The notes beneath the pieces were generated by a model. That model searched no databases, was not told the origin of the DNA, and saw only the letters and a program-made list of their open reading frames with translations. Shown one piece after another: positions 33,764 through 42,220 of a stretch of DNA of 63,871 nucleotides (the stretch's first letter is position 1; every line of letters starts with the position of its first letter). This stretch comes from Tannerella sp. (GTDB lineage: Bacteria > Bacteroidota > Bacteroidia > Bacteroidales > Tannerellaceae), in assembly GCF_030528505.1 (NCBI RefSeq), contig NZ_JAUMYS010000006.1:1-63871 (forward strand), given 5' to 3'. The translations under genes were made by a program, and so were the position numbers.

Positions 33764-35917
33764 ATGAGACAGACTAAATACTACATCTTTCTGATCGTTT
33801 TTTCTTGCGGATTATTTTACGGATGCTTTGACGATCCGAAGGTAGAACCGGGAATACAAAACGCTAAAATCCCCCAGTTGGGAACAACCGTAAAAATAGC
33901 GCGCACAGCTTCCACCATCACATTGACCACCTCGGTCGAAAAGGCGAACGGCGCAGCTGTGGAAGAGCGCGGATTATGCTGGTCGAAAAAAAACAATCCA
34001 ACCGTTCGCCCCGACAGTGCGCAGGCTTTCGGAAAGGGACTGGGTGAATTTAGCGGCACGATCGAAAACTTATCGAGTAACACAACATATTATATCCGGC
34101 CTTATGCCAAAAACCTGAAAGGGATTGCCTACGGAGAAGAAAGTAAGGTCTCGACTAATACAGGATTAGGATCGGTTCGTACGTTTGTGCTGATAGACAG
34201 TGTACGTGCCAAAACAGCCCTATCCGGAGGAAAAATAGAATTGCACGGCGAAGGAGCTGTGCTGGCTCGTGGAGTGTATTATTCGACATCGACCTCGATG
34301 CTTCCGAAAGATTCGGTTCTAAGTACGATGGATACCGATTCATTCATCTGCCGGATCACCGGTCTGAGAGCATCTACAAAGTATTACGTTCAGGCTTTTG
34401 TACGAAATCGATTTGGCTATTATGTTGTGTCCGGCCCTCTTCGGACCTTCCTGACAGGAGACGGTTTGCCGACGGTTTCGCCCGTAACGATTCTAAAAAG
34501 AGGCTATACGACAGCCACTTTCTCTGCCACGGTGGTAAAAGAAGGGGATGCCCCCGTCATTCAGCGCGGTTTCTGCTGGAGCACAAAGAAAAATCCCACC
34601 CTTGAAAATGCGTCGTATGATGATAAATGTGGTGTGGGAGCCGGCACGTTCAAGATAGAATGCGAAAACCTGATCTCGCGACAGAAATATTACGTGCGAG
34701 CTTTTGCGCGGAATAAAGAATTCGGCATTTCATACAGCGAACAAGATTCGTTCATCACGAAGAGCAATATCCCCACTGTCACTACGGCAGAGTTGAAAAA
34801 CATCTCGAAAGGATCGGTTACAGTTGGCGGAAAGGTTGAGGAAGCGGGACAAAGTGCCGTGAAATCGTGCGGTATCTGCTGGTCTGCTACCGTCTCGAAT
34901 CCGACCCTGACGAATGCCGAAGTATTAGAGATTGAGCCGAATGCGGAAGGCGTTTTCAGTAATCAAATTATCGGTCTGAAAGGAGGAGTAACGTACTATT
35001 TCCGAGCTTATGCCACGAATAACGAAGGAACTTCATACGGAGAGGTCAAAGTCAGAACGATGCCCAAAGTCTTCAAAGGAAATTTAAAAACGTTTCAAGG
35101 TGCTCCTCGTATCCAAAATTCTCCGGCATATTTCTCTATCAAAGATTGGGGATATATTCTCGGAGGAGATATTGGGCCTCAATATACGGCTGAACTTCAT
35201 TATTATAACGCTGCTGCAGACGAATGGAGAGCGATGCTGCCACATCCGGAAGGCCCGGTCAAATGGCAGACAGCCGTCGTGCACGACAGATCAGCCTTTA
35301 TTTTCGGGGGAATGGCTGCCGATCGTAAAGCGAGAAACGATTTTTATCAATATAACTCGTGGAGTAATACCTGGTATGACAGATCGACGGCCACAAGACC
35401 GGATTCCTCGTATCTCTCGGTGGGCTTTGCTTTGAACGACAGCATCTGTTACGTAGGTGGTCGCAAAGACACAGTGAAAAACGAGGTGTGGATGTACGAG
35501 GTCTCGGCCAATACATGGAAACGGCAGCCCGATTTTCCTGTCCAACAATACGGAGGTATAGCCGTAACGATCGGGAATACGGCTTATGTCGGACTCGGTA
35601 AAAACGGAAGCGGCGTCTTCAATAAAGGATTGTGGAAAACAACGAATGCCGCTTTATGGACACGAGAAACAACCTGTACGATTTCGACCGAGGGCATTTT
35701 GGCCGGTGTGGCACATAATAATCGAATCTACATGATTGACGAAGCATATTATATCCTCGAATATAATCCGTCTACGATGATATGGACGAAGAAATCGCAA
35801 CTTCCACCTCAAGCAAGAGGCATTCATTGCATGTTTGTCATGAACGATCTGATCTACATCGGTCTTTCTCCGACGTCTACGACCATGATTTCTTATGATC
35901 CGACATGGGATAATTGA
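33764..35917 (+). CDS. Lipoprotein with four FN3-like repeats and a Kelch-type propeller
   Basis: A 717-residue lipoprotein (lipobox LFYGC, Cys21). Residues 40-425 hold four repeats of about 95 residues, each with a [GC]xCWS signature (EERGLCWSKKNNPT, QRGFCWSTKKNPT, KSCGICWS) and ending with TTYYIRPYAKNLKG, KYYVRAFARN or TYYFRAYATN, an FN3-like pattern. Residues 430-717 form a Kelch/galactose-oxidase-like propeller with blades such as AFIFGGMAADRKARNDFYQYN, ICYVGGRKDTVKNEVWMYEV. Such modules bind glycans or proteins at the cell surface. It is the last gene of the kinase operon and ends before a terminator. Confidence 0.85.
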   Translation: MRQTKYYIFLIVFSCGLFYGCFDDPKVEPGIQNAKIPQLGTTVKIARTASTITLTTSVEKANGAAVEERGLCWSKKNNPTVRPDSAQAFGKGLGEFSGTIENLSSNTTYYIRPYAKNLKGIAYGEESKVSTNTGLGSVRTFVLIDSVRAKTALSGGKIELHGEGAVLARGVYYSTSTSMLPKDSVLSTMDTDSFICRITGLRASTKYYVQAFVRNRFGYYVVSGPLRTFLTGDGLPTVSPVTILKRGYTTATFSATVVKEGDAPVIQRGFCWSTKKNPTLENASYDDKCGVGAGTFKIECENLISRQKYYVRAFARNKEFGISYSEQDSFITKSNIPTVTTAELKNISKGSVTVGGKVEEAGQSAVKSCGICWSATVSNPTLTNAEVLEIEPNAEGVFSNQIIGLKGGVTYYFRAYATNNEGTSYGEVKVRTMPKVFKGNLKTFQGAPRIQNSPAYFSIKDWGYILGGDIGPQYTAELHYYNAAADEWRAMLPHPEGPVKWQTAVVHDRSAFIFGGMAADRKARNDFYQYNSWSNTWYDRSTATRPDSSYLSVGFALNDSICYVGGRKDTVKNEVWMYEVSANTWKRQPDFPVQQYGGIAVTIGNTAYVGLGKNGSGVFNKGLWKTTNAALWTRETTCTISTEGILAGVAHNNRIYMIDEAYYILEYNPSTMIWTKKSQLPPQARGIHCMFVMNDLIYIGLSPTSTTMISYDPTWDN

Positions 35918-35986
35918 AGGTAGAAGTATTTGCCATAGCTAATTCGGCTTCCTTTTCTTTTTCGGGATATTTTTTCGTTTGTTTCA

Positions 35987-36014
35987 CTTTTCATAGATAG
36001 GAAAGGCTTTTTTT
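35987..36014 (+). terminator. Terminator after the kinase operon
   Basis: CTTTTC (35987-35992), loop of seven, GGAAAG (36000-36005), followed by GCTTTTTTT. A closely similar stretch is found at 41967-42005. Confidence 0.6.
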
Positions 36015-36073
36015 ACTTCGCTATGAATAAAGCCATTAAACGAGCTTTTCTGATCGGAAGCAATGAGTACCCT

Positions 36074-36149
36074 TACTAATACCCCGTTAGTAACGTTACT
36101 AATGCATCGTTAGTAGTAGTACTAATACCTCGTTAGTAACAGTACTAAC
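36074..36149. repeat. 23-base palindromic tandem repeat
   Basis: Three 23-base units starting at 36074, 36097 and 36120, plus seven bases of a fourth. Each contains TACTAAT and CGTTAGTA, and between units 1 and 2 the perfect palindrome TTAGTAACGTTACTAA arises. It lies between convergent genes. Confidence 0.8.
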
Positions 36150-36221
36150 GCGCCCCCACCGGAAAGCGAAACGATACACTTGTTTTTATAGCCAATGACG
36201 CAAAAGTGTATTTCATCTCTT

Positions 36222-38834
36222 TCAGAAGCGGAAAAATACACTGAACAGGACATTACGCGGTCGAATAACGTACGACTTGCTGATGGCCGAAAGCTCGTTG
36301 TAGACGGTGTATGCGTATGTTTCGCGGTCGAAGATGTTTTTTACGAGCAGATTCAACTCCCATCCTTTGGGCAAACTGCAAGTCAACGTGGCATCGGCCA
36401 GAAAGAGATGTTTCGACACGTCTCTGGTGATCTCGTTGTAATAATGCTCTCCGACGAGTTGCAGACGCCATCTTTTTCCGGGCGTAACATGGCAGGAAAA
36501 CGATTGCCACAGGTTACTGTACGACGACTCTGCCGCCGAGTTTTTCATCCGTAACCGGTAATGCGAGAAAGAAAGTTCGTAGGCTACGTTGCACCACGTT
36601 GCGAAACGGCTGGTGATCTTAGGGGTGATCTGCCAGTCTTTCGTCGTGTAAGGCAGTTCTTTCCCCTGTTGCGAGCGGGCACCGTTAAATACGACGAATG
36701 ACGTGCGAACGGATACGATACCGTTTATCGGCGCGATACCTTTGCTGACGCTTCCGTCGAGCATCCATGTGTCGGAGCGGTAATCCTTGCGCACGAACGT
36801 ATTCAGCAGGTATGCGCCATGAAAATAGCGGTTGGAAAGATAAGGATTGTAACTCCAAGAGCGTGCGACATCCGCACTCGCAAAGAAGGCTTTCAGCGGC
36901 TGACGATAGTGGATGCCGAAATGTACCGTCCGGCTGTTTCCGCTCGTATAGTCGATCCATCCTCTTGTCAGATGACGATAATTGTTCAGGATCAGGCCTT
37001 CGTAGAAAAACTGCTCCGGAAGCGCGCTTTGCGCATATCGCCCCGAAAGAGAAGCCGACAGTCTCGACGTGAAGTGATAGCGCATGTATAGACGAGGCGA
37101 GAGAAAAAACTTCTCCCGATTATGCTTTCTGTCCGTCAGGTTATCCGTATAACGATACGGGACGAACGAAGCAGGCATATCGCATTTCGCCTCAAAACCG
37201 TTTTGCCGGAACTCGACTTCGGGCGAAACATAGAGGTTCATATAACGCATCGAGACATCGTTTTTCATTTGCCCGAGGGTGTCGGAAACACCCGTAAGTT
37301 CACCCGTCAATGAGCGGATCACTCCTACTATCCCTAATTTCATGGAGAGAGTCAGAGGCCTGACATAAAAAGACAAGGCGGTATTTGTGTTCGTGTAAAA
37401 AGCCGATGCTTCAAGATGCTGATGTTGAGTTCCGTTTGTTCTTACGACACTGAGATGCTGGGGTTTCGTTTGATACAAGTTATACGAATTCACCGTGTAA
37501 GCCCGTTTGCCATGACGTTTAATGATTTCCAGATCGTTCGAGAATTGGCGGTGCGGGATCGTGGCCGTTTGTCTGTTGGGAAATGTGCCTGCGACTCCCA
37601 TGTCCGTATCGTCCCAGCGCAAGTCGGTAAGGAGTCGGTTCTTGAAATAATATCCGGAGGTATTGGCCGTAAGCGTCAGCTGTCCGGAGAGTCGATGCTG
37701 CTTCTCCGTCGCGTGTTCGATTGCTTCGGTCACGATGGTCGAATCTTCGAGAAAGTGCGAGGTGCGAGTTTCGTTGTCCGAAGTCAATCGATTGTTGAGA
37801 TACGTGATCTGCGCCATCAGATCGTAATGTTTCCCGAGCGACCACAAGTTGTTGGTGTTGAACTGATGCGTCTTATTGAAACGGCTTCGGTCGCTGTCGA
37901 TTTCGCGGAGATAATCGGGCTTGACCGAAAGATAATCACGCAACCGATAGCTCTTCCCGAACGGTGTAAGAATATCGTCGATAGTGAACAGGCTCGTCTC
38001 GCTAACAAGGTCGACGCCCGTATTATTCGATTTGAAGGTATTGAGCGTCTGCGATTTCTTTTTGAAGCGCATCAACGCCACCTCGGCGTGCCAAAGAAAC
38101 GGACTGAACCCGGCGCCCGCCTTGGCCGTCCCGACCCATCGGGCTTTGGCATCTTCTTTCAGGCGAATATTGATGGCCGGATTCTGTGAGAACGAAAGGT
38201 CTTCGAGCGCTTTAATCGGCTGATGATTCTCCATAACCTCCACGCTTCCCACATCTTTCTGGTGGATGTTGTTCGTGGCGATGCCGTACAGTCCGCCGAG
38301 CATATCTTTCCCTTCGATGTAAAACTTATTAATCGATACCCCGTTGTATTTGATCGCACCGCTTTTTTCGACTTCGATTCCGGGCATTTTCTTCAACACA
38401 TCGGCCAGACTCCGGTCCTGAACGTCGGCGAAGTTGGAGACGATATACGTTACCGTATCGCCACGCTGGTGAATGCTTGGCGCTTTGACAAGGACTTCTT
38501 TCAACGGTGTCGCTTTCTCCGTCATCGCCGCGTCGTAGAATTTGCGTCCGGCTTCGAGCGGAAAAATTAACGGAGCGTATCCCATCATCGAGAAGTGCAA
38601 TACATGACTCGCGGGAAGCGCTTTGATCGAAAGTTCAAACATCCCTTCCGTCGATGTCTGTGTAAACTTCACTACCTTATTTTCGCCTGCCGGACGGATA
38701 GTTACCAATACCCCCGCAAGTGGCTGGCCGGAAGCCTTGTCGGTAACCTTCCCCGACAACACCGTCAGGGACTGGGCTGTCAGCCCACCGCTCATCAGAA
38801 ACAACACGGTTGACAAAAGGATGACTCGTTTCAT
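36222..38834 (-). CDS. TonB-dependent receptor of the GLPGLI cluster
   Basis: An 870-residue outer membrane protein: signal peptide MKRVILLSTVLFLMSGGLTAQ, a carboxypeptidase-regulatory-like domain (VLSGKVTDKASGQPLAGVLVTIRP, about 24-110), a plug (TYIVSNFADVQDRSLADVLKKMPGIEVEKSG...VMENHQPIKALEDLSF) and a C-terminal barrel ending SYVIRPRNVLFSVFFRF. It resembles the outer membrane beta-barrel family OMP_b-brl_3 rather than SusC, and there is no SusD partner. It is 33 bases after a GLPGLI gene and ends the GLPGLI operon (41430 to 36222). By analogy it could transport or export a peptide. Confidence 0.88.
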   Translation of the reverse strand: MKRVILLSTVLFLMSGGLTAQSLTVLSGKVTDKASGQPLAGVLVTIRPAGENKVVKFTQTSTEGMFELSIKALPASHVLHFSMMGYAPLIFPLEAGRKFYDAAMTEKATPLKEVLVKAPSIHQRGDTVTYIVSNFADVQDRSLADVLKKMPGIEVEKSGAIKYNGVSINKFYIEGKDMLGGLYGIATNNIHQKDVGSVEVMENHQPIKALEDLSFSQNPAINIRLKEDAKARWVGTAKAGAGFSPFLWHAEVALMRFKKKSQTLNTFKSNNTGVDLVSETSLFTIDDILTPFGKSYRLRDYLSVKPDYLREIDSDRSRFNKTHQFNTNNLWSLGKHYDLMAQITYLNNRLTSDNETRTSHFLEDSTIVTEAIEHATEKQHRLSGQLTLTANTSGYYFKNRLLTDLRWDDTDMGVAGTFPNRQTATIPHRQFSNDLEIIKRHGKRAYTVNSYNLYQTKPQHLSVVRTNGTQHQHLEASAFYTNTNTALSFYVRPLTLSMKLGIVGVIRSLTGELTGVSDTLGQMKNDVSMRYMNLYVSPEVEFRQNGFEAKCDMPASFVPYRYTDNLTDRKHNREKFFLSPRLYMRYHFTSRLSASLSGRYAQSALPEQFFYEGLILNNYRHLTRGWIDYTSGNSRTVHFGIHYRQPLKAFFASADVARSWSYNPYLSNRYFHGAYLLNTFVRKDYRSDTWMLDGSVSKGIAPINGIVSVRTSFVVFNGARSQQGKELPYTTKDWQITPKITSRFATWCNVAYELSFSHYRLRMKNSAAESSYSNLWQSFSCHVTPGKRWRLQLVGEHYYNEITRDVSKHLFLADATLTCSLPKGWELNLLVKNIFDRETYAYTVYNELSAISKSYVIRPRNVLFSVFFRF

Positions 38835-38867
38835 GTTTTTCGTCCAAATTAGTCGGGTAGGTACTAC

Positions 38868-39719
38868 CTATTTATAGTCGCGCTCGATCAGATCACGGTA
38901 TACGGGTTTATCTTCTCCCATCGACAAACCATATTCGGCACTCATTAGGCTACCCGAATGGTTCAAATCAAAAAACTTTGCCTTCTGAAATTCTTTTCTT
39001 TGCACAGATTTGTAGACAGCCTTTTCGTTTAAAGGCAATGAGAAAACGATGGGTTCGTCCGCTGTTTTTTCGATCCCCATCATCGTAAAATGATATTGAT
39101 AGCCTCGGTCATACACTTCCAGGATCAGCCCCGGCAAGCCGCCGAACTTCCAAGGCCCGTCGCTGATGGGAATATCCGGAGTGAACCATGCTGTCCAATG
39201 TCGTCCGCGAAAGTCGCATTCGGCTTGCTGGCAAACATAGCCTAACACTTCTTTTGTGCTGTCTGTCATCTGCCACGGTTGGGCGTTCAATGTGTCTTTA
39301 TACGACACCCAATCTCCCCGTATGACATCTGTAACCGTTATTTCCTTTTCGGGATAGTTCTTGTACACGATTGTTCTGGAACGGCTATGCGAAAAACTAT
39401 TCATAAAGCGTGTACGGTTCCGATGCTTCTTCCAATCTTCCAACGCTTTGTTAAACATCTGTTTCCACTTTTCTTGCCCTTCGGGAGAACTTTTTAATGA
39501 GTCGTTCTGAAAGGTATAATAGCTGTACCATTTCGAGTTATTTTTCCCGATTTGGAGAATAAATAGGTCTTCAAATACAGCGATATCCAGCGTGTCTTTT
39601 AAATACGTATGACGATACTGACATTTCAGAAAAGCGTCGTCCAACACTTTTTCCGTTCGCTGTGCAAACGCGTATCCAACAAACAGTAATCCTAACAAGC
39701 AGCAACCCATTTTTTTCAT
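38868..39719 (-). CDS. GLPGLI family protein (intact copy A)
   Basis: A 283-residue exported protein with signal peptide MKKMGCCLLGLLFVGYAFAQ. Family core: CxxxCDFRGRHWTAWFTPDIPISDGPWKFGGLPGLILEVYDRGYQY with GLPGLI at 194-199 and two conserved Cys (163 and 168) that may form a disulfide. Its C-terminus is IERDYK. GLPGLI (TIGR01200) is a Bacteroidetes-wide family of unknown function, named after this motif. It lies 14 bases after copy B and 33 before the TonB receptor. Confidence 0.92.
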   Translation of the reverse strand: MKKMGCCLLGLLFVGYAFAQRTEKVLDDAFLKCQYRHTYLKDTLDIAVFEDLFILQIGKNNSKWYSYYTFQNDSLKSSPEGQEKWKQMFNKALEDWKKHRNRTRFMNSFSHSRSRTIVYKNYPEKEITVTDVIRGDWVSYKDTLNAQPWQMTDSTKEVLGYVCQQAECDFRGRHWTAWFTPDIPISDGPWKFGGLPGLILEVYDRGYQYHFTMMGIEKTADEPIVFSLPLNEKAVYKSVQRKEFQKAKFFDLNHSGSLMSAEYGLSMGEDKPVYRDLIERDYK

Positions 39720-39733
39720 ATCCTTCGCTTTTT

Positions 39734-40594
39734 TTATTGATAATCACGTTCTTTAAAATCGTAGAAAAGCCTCCTTGGCTCACGTTGCACATACGTTGAT
39801 TTCAGCCCTTTTTGCATAATTTCTTGGATAAGCTCGATCTCATTCACGGGCTTTCCGGAGATAAAGGCGCGTTGGGATTGAAGAAATCTTTTACGGTCTG
39901 TTCGGAGAAACGCTGTTTCTTCAAAATTGTAAAACGTTACCGGCCGGAGGTTGTGCTTATCGATTCGTACAGCCATGTAATGATAATCATCGTTCCGGTC
40001 GTATGCTTCCAAAATAAGTCCCGGAAGACCACCTAATTTCCAAGGACCACTGCTAACAGGAAGATCCGCCGTAAACCAAGCGATCCAATGCCGTCCGCGA
40101 AAATTGCATGCAGCCATTCGACACGGATACCCCAGTATGTGCTTGACTGAATCCTTAACCGTCCATTGCAGCGGGAGGTATTCGTCATCGTACTTGTATC
40201 CGATCACGAACCGACGACTTGTTACAGTGATTTTGCCGGTCGGATAGTTCGTATAGAGATAATCGTAAGTAGTCCTTATTTGTGGCCTTTTCGAATGATC
40301 CCGCATACGAAGAGCCTCTAATGTCAGCTCCTCGGCCTTTTCCCGCCCTTGAGGGTCGTTCCAAAGCGAATCATGATAAAATGTATGATAACTGAAAAAC
40401 TGATTAACGTTTTCCCCGATCCTCAGAATCATTGAATCAGTCTCCATCTTATTTTTCCTGAGGGTATCCTGCTGCATCGTGTGCCGGTAATGCACTTCCA
40501 ATACTGCTGGTTCAAGAAGTTGTTCCTTTTGGGAAAACAAAACTGATGGAAAAAGCATGAACAAAATAAAAAAGAAACACTTCATACAAATCAT
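39734..40594 (-). CDS. GLPGLI family protein (intact copy B)
   Basis: A 286-residue exported protein, signal peptide about MICMKCFFFILFMLFPSVLFSQ, with a start 4 bases inside the preceding gene (ATGA). The family core is GYPCRMAACNFRGRHWIAWF...GPWKLGGLPGLILEAYD, GLPGLI at 189-194, with the conserved Cys pair. The N-terminal domain (VLEVHYRHTMQQDTL) resembles the other copies but is divergent. A degraded partial copy of its 5' end lies at 42221-42308, evidence of a past duplication. Confidence 0.92.
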   Translation of the reverse strand: MICMKCFFFILFMLFPSVLFSQKEQLLEPAVLEVHYRHTMQQDTLRKNKMETDSMILRIGENVNQFFSYHTFYHDSLWNDPQGREKAEELTLEALRMRDHSKRPQIRTTYDYLYTNYPTGKITVTSRRFVIGYKYDDEYLPLQWTVKDSVKHILGYPCRMAACNFRGRHWIAWFTADLPVSSGPWKLGGLPGLILEAYDRNDDYHYMAVRIDKHNLRPVTFYNFEETAFLRTDRKRFLQSQRAFISGKPVNEIELIQEIMQKGLKSTYVQREPRRLFYDFKERDYQ

Positions 40595-41430
40595 TTATAG
40601 TCGCGCTCCATTAGATCATATCGCATGATGTTTGCCGGTTCGCCATTACTCAGGTCAATTCCCGTTTCCATTTGGATATAACCGTTCATATCCATCAGAT
40701 AACGCTTCTTGGCCTTTAGAAAGTCAATGCGGTTTGTTTGCTCGAACTTCTTACTGCTACCATATGTCTGACTGAAAACGATTGGCTCGTTATCGACCTG
40801 CTGTAAACCGACGATGGTAAAATGATATTGATGTCCCCGATCATACACTTCCATAATGAGTCCCGGCAAGCCGCCAAACTTCCAGGGGCCATCACTGACA
40901 GGAATATCCGGAGTGAACCATGCCGTCCAGTGTCGTCCGCGAAAATAACATACGGCTTGTTGACATGCATAGTCAAGGATCGTTTTTGTGCTGTCTGTCA
41001 TTTGCCACTCCTGTGCATGCAGTTTGTCTTCGTACATATAATCTTGTAATGACAATCCGTCGGTAACAGTCATCTTGCCTTGCGGATAATTTTTGTAAAC
41101 GTAGGTTTCCATTCGTTTGTAGGGAAAGTTTGTGGCTTTAATACCATCTTTTTCAATTGCCTTAGTAAATAATTCGCGCCAAACTTTTCGTCCATCAGGA
41201 GTGGAACGTAACGAATCACTCTGAAAAGTATAGTAACTAAAACATTTCGAAACTACCCCTCCGATTTGAAGATCGATTAAATCATCTCTAACTTCATTCT
41301 TTATCGTATCAAATTTCCATGTATACCTGTATTGGCATTTCAAGACACAATCATCTAATACTTGTGAATTTATCTCTATACTTAATGTTGTAAGCAAAAA
41401 AACAGTAATGCCAAGAATTATCAGTTTCAT
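40591..41430 (-). CDS. GLPGLI family protein (intact copy C)
   Basis: A 279-residue protein starting MKLIILGITVFLLTTLSIEINSQ; the TTG codon 15 bases upstream is an unlikely start. Core CQQAVCYFRGRHWTAWFTPDIPVSDGPWKFGGLPGLIMEVYDRG; C-terminus MERDYK. Its last 160 residues are almost identical to those of the disrupted copy at 42311-43345, while the N-terminal halves differ, a mosaic pattern typical of gene conversion. It heads the operon of three GLPGLI genes and the TonB receptor, overlapping copy B by four bases. Confidence 0.92.
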   Translation of the reverse strand: MKLIILGITVFLLTTLSIEINSQVLDDCVLKCQYRYTWKFDTIKNEVRDDLIDLQIGGVVSKCFSYYTFQSDSLRSTPDGRKVWRELFTKAIEKDGIKATNFPYKRMETYVYKNYPQGKMTVTDGLSLQDYMYEDKLHAQEWQMTDSTKTILDYACQQAVCYFRGRHWTAWFTPDIPVSDGPWKFGGLPGLIMEVYDRGHQYHFTIVGLQQVDNEPIVFSQTYGSSKKFEQTNRIDFLKAKKRYLMDMNGYIQMETGIDLSNGEPANIMRYDLMERDYK

Positions 41431-41496
41431 GATAAGTGTAATCAATTTAATTTATTGCAAACATTTAAATTCCTGTGTTTTTAATAGCGAATTTTC

Positions 41497-41529
41497 AAAA
41501 AAGGCGTGAGGGAGAACTCACGCCTTTTT
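41497..41529. terminator. Strong bidirectional terminator after the double-glycine peptide
   Basis: AAAAAGGCGTGAG, six-base loop, CTCACGCCTTTTT: a perfect 13-base stem with A run and T run on its sides. On the minus strand it closes the peptide gene, whose stop is 3 bases before; it isolates the peptide from the GLPGLI operon. Confidence 0.9.
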
Positions 41530-41531
41530 AA

Positions 41532-41696
41532 TTATCTGCAATGTGCAGCCCAAGCATTAGTTGCTGCTTCTCTTTGATGGTTATTCCATGTTGACCAATT
41601 GCTGTCAATGAGCATGTTTAATGTTCCACAATACTCTTCAACAGAAATACCACCTTTAATCTCGCTCATTTCCTGTAAATTTAATTCTTCTAACAT
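41532..41696 (-). CDS. 54-residue double-glycine leader peptide (putative secreted peptide precursor)
   Basis: Found by reading the minus strand between two GLPGLI genes. The product starts MLEELNLQEMSEIKGG, the leader pattern (LxxxEMxxIxGG) of Bacteroidales natural-product and bacteriocin-type precursors cleaved by C39-peptidase ABC exporters. The 38-residue core has Cys23 and Cys53, three Trp and is close to neutral. Its stop is three bases before a perfect terminator, so it is its own short transcript, a plan typical of highly expressed peptides. No exporter, radical-SAM enzyme or immunity gene is in the window. The GLPGLI and TonB proteins around it may be its partners. Possible roles: bacteriocin, signal or structural peptide; none is proven. 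Confidence 0.75.
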   Translation of the reverse strand: MLEELNLQEMSEIKGGISVEEYCGTLNMLIDSNWSTWNNHQREAATNAWAAHCR

Positions 41697-41891
41697 AATG
41701 GTAAAATTTTAATTTTCTTTTCTACTCGTTTCGCTTTTCGAAATCCGCGTCTCTTGTTTCATACAGCTTTCCGAAGAGATTTTATCAGAATCCGTCTCCG
41801 GTAGAGAATTTGCTGCACTGCCTTTCTCACTACTCAGCTTCGTTTGGGGCAACTTCAGTGTGATATGCTTTACATCCCGATCACGTCGGGT

Positions 41892-41921
41892 TTGCATATT
41901 GCTTGTTTCAACTATCTTTGC
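41892..41921 (+). promoter_or_regulatory. Plus-strand promoter of a possible small RNA
   Basis: TTTG at 41892-41895 (18 bases) TATCTTTG at 41914-41921. Reads away from the peptide gene, towards the terminator at 41979-42005. Confidence 0.6.
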
Positions 41922-41927
41922 AGCGCC

Positions 41928-42006
41928 TTTTCTTGCTTGTTGGTGATACATCGTGTAAGCTGTTTCTCGTTTGTTTCGCTTTCCTGGCGAGGGAAGGCTT
42001 TTTTAT
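41928..42006 (+). ncRNA. Candidate small RNA, about 78 nt
   Basis: Begins about seven bases after the promoter and ends in an intrinsic terminator: GCTTTCCT (41979-41986), loop GGCGA, GGGAAGGC (41992-41999), TTTTTT; two of eight pairs are G.U. No start codon with a sensible frame. The end resembles the terminator at 35987-36014, at the far end of the GLPGLI cluster. The exact ends are inferred. Confidence 0.5.
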
Positions 42007-42108
42007 TTGAAGTGGTAATTCTGAGCTACCAGCTTCATTATATGTTCTATGTTTCTATATAATATTCTTTTTTTATGCAAAGCTATACGATTTCTTCTTT
42101 ACAGGCAT

Positions 42109-42160
42109 TACACAAAAGTGTAATTTTTTCGTATTTGGTCAAAAATTACACTTTTGTGTA
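42109..42160. repeat. Perfect 20-base inverted repeat
   Basis: Arms 42109-42128 and 42141-42160 are exactly complementary; loop of 12. Each arm contains ACAC-N4-GTGT, itself a dyad. It may form a cruciform or bind a regulator. A related ACACTT...AAGTGT pair is at 36170-36211. Confidence 0.75.
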
Positions 42161-42220
42161 TTAAATAGATATGCATACGGTTTCTTTTTTTATCTTTCCC
42201 CTAAAAAGGCTTCTCTCGAT

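Larger units (their letters stand above)
35918..36221. other. 304-base convergent spacer with tandem repeats
   Basis: Between the Kelch lipoprotein and the convergent TonB receptor. It contains the terminator at 35987-36014, three and a fraction copies of a 23-base palindromic unit (36074-36149) and an inverted pair ATACACTT (36172-36179) / AAGTGTAT (36206-36213). No gene is seen. Confidence 0.7.

Noticed and set aside
36074-36149. CRISPR-like reading of the 23-base repeats
   Set aside because: Units are contiguous without spacers and no cas gene is present.
41709-41951. 80-codon minus-strand frame before the peptide gene
   Set aside because: Lys/Ser/Thr-rich, non-globular composition, overlaps the small-RNA region, and ends just before the peptide start; it is more likely the leader of the peptide mRNA or untranscribed.
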